A stretch of DNA of 64,000 nt, taken from positions 40,595,551-40,659,550 of the forward strand of contig OX123186.2 of assembly GCA_944739405.2 (NCBI GenBank), in the 5' to 3' direction. The notes beneath the pieces are model-generated. The model did no database searches and was not told the origin of the DNA. It saw only the letters and a program-made list of their open reading frames with translations. The translations under genes and the position numbers were made by a program. Within the stretch, counting starts at the first letter, position 1, and each line of letters opens with the position of its first letter. Below, in pieces: positions 56,259 through 64,000 of the stretch. Source of the stretch: Euclidia mi. Taxonomy: Eukaryota > Arthropoda > Insecta > Lepidoptera > Erebidae.

Positions 56259-59200
56259 GTAAGTTACAAATATTTATATTGTTAAAACCTTTCAAACCGG
56301 CATTTTCATATTTTTCTGCATGTAATGATATCTTTTTGGCCGAAAACCGGTCTTTGTGACAAACCATGGGGGAGGCCTATGTCCAGTAGTGGACTTTTTT
56401 GACAAATATTATGATATCGTTTTGGTTATCATCCATTACCATGTAACTAGTTTTTATAACTGCCTGCCTGATAACATGCACACACATAAATAAGACAGAA
56501 ACAAATAATAATTTTCCAGCTAAGGTATAATATATAGAATTCTTATCATCATAATTTTCATATGGAACTATTATCATATACTTAACTAAACATATGTTAT
56601 TAATTCTATTATCACATACATAAACTTGAACCTTCTTGAATAGACTATTCATGAAGTCAACATTTGGGTAAATGTCTTTTAGTACCTACTAGAGGACCCC
56701 AGCAGCTACGCCTGCATTTTTTTATATTTACCTGTTTTGGCTGATCCCGTGGGAATTTCGGGAAATCCCTTCTTAGTGCACCTCTACGATCCCCAAGAAA
56801 CATTCATACCAAATTTCAGCTTCCTGCGCCCAATAGTTTCGGCTGTAGCGTGTCTGTCAGTCAGTCAGTAACGCAAGGATTTTATATATTAAGTTTCTTT
56901 ACTGTTTGTAATTTTACATGCATCCCAAGCACCTATACTTCTTTTCACTGTTTTGTAGTAGGCTCATTTTTTTTAATATGATTATCTCCCATCATCAATG
57001 TAGAAAAGCATTTAGTAAGGAACAATTTATGTAATAAGTCCATTTCTTGATTTCAGGTGTTGTGATGTGTGTTTCCCAACCCTAAAAGATTTCCTGAGCG
57101 TTTTCGTGCCTGGGTCAATCTTGTTGGAAAGAATGTGGCAATGTTATCAGATGATGATATTTACACGAGGAAGAGGATATGTGATGTACATTTTACCGAT
57201 GAACATAGAAACCGTTTCAAGCGTCTGAATGCATTAGCAATGCCAACATTGCATCTACCAGGTACTTTATTATAAATCTATTATACATAATATGTAAAAA
57301 TGACAAATGATAATGTGAATGATAGCTCAATCCCCATTGACCAACAGAAAGCAAAGCAGAGGTTCTCAGACTCCAAAACATGTTGTACACCTCTGACATT
57401 TTTTGGAATGTTATATTTATATTTTAGTGTCTTTTCTTTTCAACATGAACATCTGTGTCAGTTGATAAGATAAATCATATTTTGTTTGAACATAGTATAC
57501 ATGAGATGCAAGATGTTACAATTACATAAAGTTTCATATGTTCAGCCTCTTACTAGCGTACAAATTTAATGAATGAATTTTTAGCAATTCTTTAATTCAA
57601 TTTTACATTATTTAATTTAATACAGTCATCGCATCTGCTATAATATCAACTTATTTATGTACATTTTAGATGGAATGAGATCTAAATACCTATTGCAAAT
57701 TATAGCAATAAATGACATAATTTATCAATAAAAAGAAATCACATTAAAATTATTATAATACAGACACATTTGTTAATATCAAGATTCAATGTCAAAACTC
57801 AATATAATAAATATAATAATAATGACTAATATTTTATCTTTAAAGTAAAATGCTATTGGAAAGTCAAATTTAATTTACTAACACCTAGCCTAACCCAACT
57901 TGAATATAATTATTTGTTTCGGTTGTGGGACTCAGAAGGAAGTTACTCCTAAAAGTATGTTAAAACTAAGTGGGAGTGCTAACCTTGCTTGCTTATTTAG
58001 TAAAGAACATGCTCTATACCAGTAGTAGGCATAATGCTATATTTGCAGCAGGAGGATAACATAATGGTGCCACACATATGTGTGGACACATAGAATATTC
58101 TAAGTACATAGAATCTTTTACATGAGAGAAATCTATCTTTGACTTTAATATGGAAAATGTTTTAAATAATTCTCAATAAATTACTTTGGAGGCAATGTGA
58201 TGTAATTAGTATTTTCTTTGTAGGTAACACCTGTACTGTTGCAGCTACAATGCCTCATACTACTGATGATTTTGAACTCATGGTTTCTGCCTCAACATCG
58301 GGCCTGCCCATGGCTGTCACAGGTATTAATATTATATAATTACTTTTTTTCTTAAATATAGCAGCGATAGCTCTGTGGGGACACCTAGAGAGGAGACCCT
58401 CTGTGTGGTGTGGGTGATGTCTGTGGGTTCGGACCCACGTAACCCACCAATGTGTATTCAGAGTGCTATAATCATTTTTCGAAATTATGTGTGTATTTAA
58501 TAGTGAATTTTCGCTTGCTCCGTGCCACAGAAAGGATTTTGAGCCGTCTGACTTGGCTAACACGAAGATCTGTGTCAGTCGTTTCTGGGAAGTCAGTGCC
58601 CTCAAATATACTGACATCTAACCTAACCCTTACTTTTTTAAGGGATTTCAGTACACCATAGTGACTATGCCAATCCCATCATACATATAAAGTGCCATAG
58701 CACTTGTTATTACAATCATAATATGCTATGCCAGCTCCATCAGATGTCTTAAAGCTTGTCTACATTTACTTATATAAATGCCGGTAAACTTCTTGAACAC
58801 TACCATAGACCAAAAGAGCTGCGCAGTAGCAATTTTACGTACAAAAATGTCTCCTGCGCATGCATATTGGTCTATGGTAGTGTTCAAGAAGTTTGCCGGC
58901 ATTTATACAAAGTATGTCAATTTTCACTAGGCTCACCTACTATGTAATTTTAAAGAATGGTATGCATAATGACATTGAGTAACCCAATTAATCCTTGTTA
59001 ACACTTTATGTTTCAGAACAGTCTAATAGGATTTCACCTACAGCAGCTGTAACAATGGAACACAATTATAGTGCTATTAGTAGACCCAGTAGAAAAGGTT
59101 GGTACTGATAGAATATTTATAAATAAGCATGGTTGAATTTGGAGTGAAATTTATACTATAACCACAGTATAAAGACATACAGTAGTTTGACGCCTTTGAT

Positions 59201-62200
59201 CTCGTAGAAAAAACAACGTCTATACAAGGGTAAGGAGGCTAGGCCTCATGTAAAAAATACCATAGTAAAATAGTATTATTTATTAATGTATTCAAATATT
59301 TTTCTTCTTTTTATATACTATAACTAATTAGTATTTTCTTTGTAGGTAACACCTGTACTGTTGCAGCTACAATGCCTAATACTACTGATGATTTTGAACT
59401 CATGGTTTCTGCCTCAACATCGGGCCTGCCCATGGCTGTCCCAGGTATTAATGTTGTATAATTACTTTTTTGTAATATAGCAGCGATAGCTCTGTGGGGA
59501 CACCTAAAGACTGCAATGCAGAGGGAGACCCTCTGTGTGGTGTGGGTGGTGTCTGTGGGTTCAAACCTACGTAACCCACCAATGTGTATTCGGAGTGTTA
59601 TAATGGATGTCCGATCATTTGACGAAAAACAAATGAAAAATTTTCATTTGAAAAATAACATATGACAAAATTATGATTGATAAATTAACTATTTTACAAA
59701 CTATTGTTTAAAAAACTACTCATTAGACAATATATGTACTTTAAAAAAATATTATGCTAAAACATTAATTTACAAATTGATTAGACTTATAATCTTCTAT
59801 GGAATTAGTATTAATACAAAATTATTACTTGCCTATAAATAATATTTCCAAGATGAAAATTGCAACCATGCAATTTAATATTTTCAAAATTTCGCGTAAG
59901 TATTGGTTAGAAATTTGCTATTTTTTAAAACTAATAATTTATCTTCTAACTTTTTGTACAATCACCAATTTAGCAAACGAATTATTTAATCATTTGATTA
60001 TTTTAAAAATAATAATTTAACAGTTTAATTATTTTCCAAGTAAAACATTTGCGAAACGTGTATTATGTCAAATTATTGTTTTTAAAGTAATATGTTTGCG
60101 AAATGAAAGTTTGTCAAATGATTACTTTTTCAAAAATTGTTTGTAAAATGATCTTTTGTCATACGTTTTTTGTTAAACAATAGTAAACCGTTATAATGAT
60201 TTTTCGAAGTTAGGGTAAACAGTATAATTATTGACACTCTAAGCAAAGGAGATCTCTCAAATTGCCCCACGTCCTATAACAAAGTGACATATCTAAAAAA
60301 AAAGATAAAAATGTATAAAAAAATATGGCATACTTCCCAAGTTCATTTTTTGCAAGTATTAGTACTGCATAGCAGTCCGTCGGTCTCTCCACTAAGCAGC
60401 AGCGACAGCCTAGTAGAGAGCGACGGACTGCTACGCAGAGGGTCTCGGGTTCGAATCCACGGCGCACCAATGACTTTTAGAAGTTATGTGTGTATTAAAG
60501 TTAAGCGATAATTAATTAAGTTAATTATCGCTTGCTTAATGGTGAAGGAAAACACCGTGTGGAAATCTTGCATGTCTTCTCGAGAGTTCTCCATAATGTT
60601 CTCGAAAACATGTGAAGTCTGCCAACCCGCCCTTGGCCAGCGTGGTGGACTATGGCCTTACCCTTCTCATAGTGAGAAGAGGCCCCTGCCCAGTAGTGGG
60701 ACAGTTTATATACAGGGTCGTGTTCCGGTTTGACGCACATTGTAGCCAGCGTAACTACCGGACATAATAAGACTTAACACCTTATGTCTCAGGATGACGA
60801 GCGCAGTGGAATGCCAAGCAGTGCTCTGTGGTTCAGGGTGTTTATGGGCTGTCACATTGCTTACTATCTGGCAAACGGCTTGCTCGTATCACCATCCAAA
60901 GCAATAAAAAAACATGTCTTTATTAATGTATTCAAATATTTTTCTTCTTTTTATATACTATAACTAATTAGTATTTTCTTTGTAGATAACACCTGTACTG
61001 TTGCAGCTGCAATGCCTAATACTACTGATGATTTTGAACTCATGGTTTCTGCCTCAACATCGGGCCTGCCCATGGCTGTCACAGGTATTAATATTATATA
61101 ATTTTTTTTTTTTTAAATATAGCAGCGATAGCTCTGTGGGAACACCTAAAGACTGCAATGCAGAGGGAGACCCTCTGTGTGGTGTGGGTGGTGTCTGTGG
61201 GTTCGAACCCACGTAACCCACCAATGTGTATTCAGAGTGCTATAATGATTTTTCGAAATTATGTGTGTATTTAATAGTAAATTTTCGCTTGCTCCGTGCC
61301 ACAGAAAGCATTTTGAGCCGTCTGACCTGCCTAACACGAAGATCTGTGTCAGTCGTTTCTGGGAAGTCAGTGCCCTCAAATATACTGACATCTAACCTAA
61401 CCCTTACTTTTTTAAGGGATTTCAGTACACCATAGTGACTATGCCAATCCCATCATACATATAAAGTGCCATAGCACTTTTTATTACAATCATAATAATA
61501 ATATGCTGTGCCAGCTCCATCAGATGTCTTAAAGCTTATCTACACTTACTTATACAAAGTAAATTTGCACTTAACTCACCCACAATGTAATTTTAAAGAA
61601 TGGTATGCATAATGACATTGAGTAACCCAATTAATCCTTGTTAACACTTTATGTTTCAGAACAGTCTAATAGGATTTCACCTACAGCAGCTGTAACAATG
61701 GAACACAATTATAGTGCTATTAGTAGACCCAGTAGAAAAGGTTGGTACTGATAGAATATTTATAAATAAGCATGGTTAAATTTGGAGTGAAATTTATACT
61801 ATTAACTAAGTACTATTTAATACACACATTTACTGGTGGTAGGTTTCTCATATGTGAGAAGCCGTCTGGTTAAGTACCACCGCAATGTTTATTTCTACCG
61901 ACAAGCAGCATGTGCATGCACTGTTGTGTTCCGGTTTGACGCACATTGTAGCCAGCGTAACTACCGGACATAATGAGACTTAACATCTTATGTCTCAGGA
62001 TGACGAGCGCAGTGGAATGCCATGCAGTGCTCTGTGGTTCAGGTTGTTTATGGGCTGTCGCATTGCTTACTATCTGGCAAACGTATTGCCTGATAGTAAG
62101 CAATGCGACAGCCCTTTCTCGTATCACCATCCAAATCAATAAAAAAAAAACATGTATATATTAATGTATTAAAATATTTTTCTTCTTTTTCAGGTGCATC

Positions 62201-64000
62201 ACCTATCTATAATTGCACGCAGATGACACCACTTCTTCGGGCCAAGACAAAATACCTGCGTAATGAAATATGCCGGCTGCGAAAAAAATCTAAAGTTTTT
62301 AAAGAAAGATTGGCTAGTGCACAAAAATTGTCAAATGATATGGCATTCAAACATATCATGAAGAATATGACAAAACCTGCCCAACTTTTTGCTCACATGC
62401 AGCTACAAACCGTTAAAAAACCCAAAGGCAGACGGTTTACTATGGATGAGAAGATATTGGCAGCATCTCTTTTTAAGAAAAGCCCAAAGTGCTATAGACT
62501 TCTATGTAAATATTTTACACTGCCGTCATCGAAGACAATGAAATGCCTACTTAGCCAGATCAAATTAAACCCTGGAATAAACAAAATAATTTTTGATAAA
62601 ATTAAGGACACTGTACGTCAAAGAGATACAAGCGATCGGCTCTGCACACTCATTTTCGATGAAATGTCGATAACGCCTCAGATAATGTATAATTCTCAAA
62701 AAGACATACTTGAAGGTTTTGCTTCTAATCAAGAATCTGCATTCGCCGACCATTGCTTAGTGTTTATGGTCAAGGGAGTTAGAAGCAATTTTAAACAGCC
62801 AGTAGCCTACTATTTTACTAATAGTTTAAGCAAAGTGACCTTAAAAAGCTATATCAGGAGTGTCATAGAGCATACACTAGAATCTGGCCTTATAATTGTA
62901 TGCACAGTTTGTGACCAAAGTCCGGTCAATGTCGGAGCTATTAATGAATTAATAAGCGACACGAAAGCTCAGTATTTGCGACGAGGCATACCATGGTCAA
63001 AGGAAATGTTTTGTATTAAAAATCATAGCATAATTCCATTGTACGATACTCCTCATCTAATTAAAGGTATCAGAAATAATTTAATTACCAAGGACTTGAC
63101 CTATGTAATAGATGGCCAACAAAAAATCATTAAGTGGGATTATTTCGAAATGGTTTATGCAGCTGACAAATCGTATCAAGAGTTACGTCTTTTAAATAAA
63201 TTGACAGAAGCTCATGTCATTCCTGAAAAATTTAATAAAATGAGAGTTAAATCAGCCACACAGCTATTTAGCCATAGTGTTGCTGTAATAACGGAACATT
63301 TAACAGCAAGAGGAGACCTTCCTAATGATTGCCGTCAATTAATTGATTTTGTGCTGTTACTGGATAACTTGTTTGATAGTTTAAATGTTAGCACTTTATC
63401 CATACCAAATGGTAAAATGTATAAAGGGCCTATAAAGCGTAATTCACCTCATCACCATTTATGGCAAAAAGCTAAAGACATTTTAAAAACCACAAGATAT
63501 ATTAAAAAAGTTAAGATTGGAAATACCATCCGCCTGGTAGATACTATTGCACCATCTATAACAAATCTAATCAAAACTATTGAAGGCATGAAATCTATTT
63601 GGAAATTATTGTCTGGTAAATATAGTTTTGATGCACTGTTGACTAGAAACTTTAACCAAGATCCGATTGAGAACTTTTTTGGGAATATCAGGAGTTATGG
63701 AGCAAGGAATATTGGTCCAAATACAGCATCATTTGAAGGGGCGTTCAAAGCACTCATGATTAACAATTATAGCGCACCCCATTCAAATAGGGCGAATTGT
63801 GAAGAAGACCAAAATGAATGCTTGCAAACATTGGACTTCTTCCTAAAAGAAAAAACAAATACTCCTGATATTCCTGATAAAAGCGAAATTTTTCATTTTA
63901 ATAGTGAGATTTGCATTGAGCCGGCCAATGAAAATGATGCTGGGCAAAGCAATTATGTCTGTGGTTGGGTTTTAAAAAAATGCCTTAAAGCAATTGTAAA
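56216..64000 (+). CDS. THAP-domain, P-element-like (THAP9-like) transposase gene, partial
   Basis: Predicted exons: 56216-56258, 57057-57261, 58224-58322 (A1), 59017-59097 (B1), 59346-59444 (A2), 60986-61084 (A3), 61660-61740 (B2) and 62194-64000+. All internal junctions have GT donors and AG acceptors and are phase 1. The product joins an N-terminal THAP zinc finger, a Ser/Thr-rich linker, a coiled coil, a helix-turn-helix and an RNase H-like P-transposase core. The family cuts and pastes P-like transposons or, as in vertebrate THAP9, is a host-resident copy. A 2-base frameshift in exon 2 and the missing 3' end prevent calling it functional. Whether it is a transposon or a domesticated gene is unknown, since no TIRs were found. 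Confidence 0.8.
56689..56894 (-). mobile_element. 206-bp Helitron in intron 1
   Basis: Reverse copy of the family at 34116-34321. CTAG stands at 56689-56692 preceded by A, and the other end reads ATATATTAAG. 'gctgtagcgtgtctgtcagtcag' in the interior matches its sister. Confidence 0.8.
57057..57261 (+). CDS. exon 2, remainder of THAP domain, frameshifted
   Basis: Acceptor 'gatttcag' before 57057, donor 'ctaccag|gtactt'. The frame from 57069 reads FPNPKRFPERFRAWVNLVGK, ICDVHF (second zinc Cys and His), FKRLNALAMPTLHLP (the AVPT-like box) and one base of Gly. Joining exon 1 at the only good acceptor puts this frame out by two bases; the slip falls in the GTGTGT run at 57066-57071. Either this is a real 2-base loss or an assembly error. 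Confidence 0.75.
58224..58322 (+). CDS. linker exon A1
   Basis: 99 bp, 33 codons' worth, entered and left in phase 1. It reads NTCTVAATMPHTTDDFEL then MVSASTSGLPMAVT. Acceptor 'ttctttgtag', donor 'acag|gtatta'. Low complexity, acidic and Ser/Thr-rich; no domain. Confidence 0.7.
58362..58660 (+). repeat. tRNA-like SINE in duplicated intron, copy 1
   Basis: 'agcagcgatagctctgtggg' (A-box-like) and 'gtgggttcggacccacg' (B box GGTTCGGACC, degraded) head a ~300-bp repeat. It recurs at 59481-59596 and 61120-61430 because the intron was duplicated. It accounts for the 69-codon frames at 58452 and 61226. Confidence 0.65.
58775..58905. mobile_element. MITE with ~40-bp TIRs in the A1-B1 intron
   Basis: 'aaatgccggtaaacttcttg' with 'aacactaccatagaccaa' at the left matches the inverse at the right end (58860-58903). 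The parallel intron at about 61555 has the uninterrupted 'acttatacaaagta', so TATA or TA at the edges is the duplicated target. Confidence 0.85.
59017..59097 (+). CDS. linker exon B1
   Basis: 81 bp, phase 1 to phase 1, acceptor 'tgtttcag', donor 'aaaag|gttggt'. It reads EQSNRISPTAAVTMEHN then YSAISRPSRK. Identical to B2. Confidence 0.7.
59346..59444 (+). CDS. linker exon A2
   Basis: Differs from A1 at two bases (PH to PN, AVT to AVP). Same splice sites. No B exon is seen between it and A3. Confidence 0.68.
59606..60189. mobile_element. 584-bp insertion with 9-bp TSD, Mutator-like
   Basis: GTTATAATG at 59597-59605 and 60190-60198 flanks it, inside a SINE whose uninterrupted form is in the sister introns. 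The ends are weakly inverted ('gatcatttgacgaaaaacaa' against 'actattgtttaacaaaaaac'). The interior repeats 'aaatgattnttttgtcaaat'-like phrases. A 9-bp duplication suits a Mutator-like element; there is no transposase. Confidence 0.7.
60380..60720 (+). mobile_element. tRNA-derived SINE in the A2-A3 intron
   Basis: B box GGTTCGAATCC at about 60448. A 14-bp hairpin, AAGCGATAATTAA, with its partner lies at 60502-60533, and the 3' body reads 'ggccagcgtggtggactatgg' and 'tgcccagtagtgggacag'. Typical composite SINE with an RTE-like tail phrase. Confidence 0.7.
60722..60915 (+). repeat. interspersed repeat duplicated with the exons
   Basis: 'gtgttccggtttgacgcaca' to 'ccaaagcaataaaaaaacat'. Its partner at 61925-62150 lies at the matching place before exon C, so it was carried by the tandem duplication. 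Confidence 0.65.
60986..61084 (+). CDS. linker exon A3
   Basis: 99 bp. Differs from A1 at three bases, including the first base of the exon (A for G), which makes the junction residue Asp instead of Gly. Splice sites and phase are kept. Confidence 0.68.
61120..61430 (+). repeat. tRNA-like SINE in duplicated intron, copy 3
   Basis: Has the intact B-box context 'gtgggttcgaacccacg'; otherwise as 58362-58660. Confidence 0.65.
61660..61740 (+). CDS. linker exon B2
   Basis: 81 bp, identical to B1, with the same splice sites. It is the last linker exon before the catalytic exon. Confidence 0.7.
61925..62150 (+). repeat. second copy of the duplicated interspersed repeat, with added hairpin
   Basis: Same as 60722-60915 but containing a 63-bp hairpin (62052-62114). 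Within it 'gggctgtcgcattgcttact' pairs with its complement over 30 bases with one mismatch. The other copy lacks the second arm. Confidence 0.75.
62194..64000 (+). CDS. catalytic exon of the P-like transposase (runs off the window)
   Basis: Acceptor 'ttctttttcag' before 62194, entered in phase 1, no stop in 1807 bp (about 602 codons). Residues 1-45 are charged and coiled-coil-like (LRAKTKYLRNEICRLRKKSK). Residues about 75-125 form a helix-turn-helix: KGRRFTMDEKILAASLFKKS, then FTLPSSKTMKCLLSQI. The core follows with LIFDEMSITP (Asp at 62658-62660), ADHCLVFMVKGV, KQPVAYYF, TVCDQSPVNVGAI (Asp at 62913-62915), DTPHLIKGIRNNL, and DPIENFFGNIRSYG (Glu at 63669-63671). The D-D-E order and DPIENFFG block are hallmarks of P-element/THAP9 transposases. 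All three acidic residues are kept. Confidence 0.9.

Noticed and set aside
58070..58085. 16-bp palindrome CCACACATATGTGTGG in an intron
   Set aside because: Short, low-complexity, expected by chance in AT-rich DNA of this length.

Overview
The window is eukaryotic and looks like insect DNA, most likely from a moth or butterfly. It is AT-rich, almost gene-free and packed with degraded transposable elements. Several are of types I associate from memory with Lepidoptera: Helitrons ending in CTAGT, tRNA-derived SINEs with (GTAT)n tails, RTE tails reading 'gtccagcagtggac', and an interspersed repeat starting 'accggtcaagtgcgagtcgg'. The species cannot be named from the sequence.

Layout. 1-8350: an RTE-type LINE end, then a four-level nest. 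A mariner copy (2610-2910 and 8066-8350, minus strand) is split by a plus-strand LINE (2911-8062). That LINE is split by a minus-strand LINE (3886-7466), which is split by a head-to-head pair of Penelope-like elements (4480-6643) containing the assembly gap. 8350-11220: a SINE piece, two related TIR elements and a Helitron. 11300-22195: one copy of the 'accggtcaagtg' repeat (called X here), blown apart by a 1.26-kb foldback element, a TIR transposon and a 6.4-kb LINE. The LINE itself carries an R1-type LINE, a SINE and other insertions. 22200-40020: MITEs, a second X copy with a solo LTR, another LINE, a degraded Ty3/gypsy element with a Helitron in its RT active site, and a third X copy in inverted orientation. 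40100-55640: an unnamed inverted-repeat element, SINEs, long stretches with nothing recognisable, remains of a second gypsy element with minisatellites, and a 2.57-kb hAT-type element with an 8-bp target duplication.

56216-64000 (plus strand) holds the one substantial gene: a spliced THAP-domain / P-element-like (THAP9-like) transposase. A two-exon THAP DNA-binding domain is followed by an array of tandemly duplicated, phase-1 symmetric mini-exons (A-B-A-A-B). A catalytic exon then stays open for 1.8 kb and runs off the window. This is the most interesting locus. The catalytic exon is the longest open frame in the window, the linker exons were duplicated recently, and the THAP exon as assembled carries an apparent 2-base frameshift.

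No rRNA gene, intact tRNA gene, CRISPR array or bacterial feature was seen. All coordinates of ancient elements are approximate unless target duplications are given.
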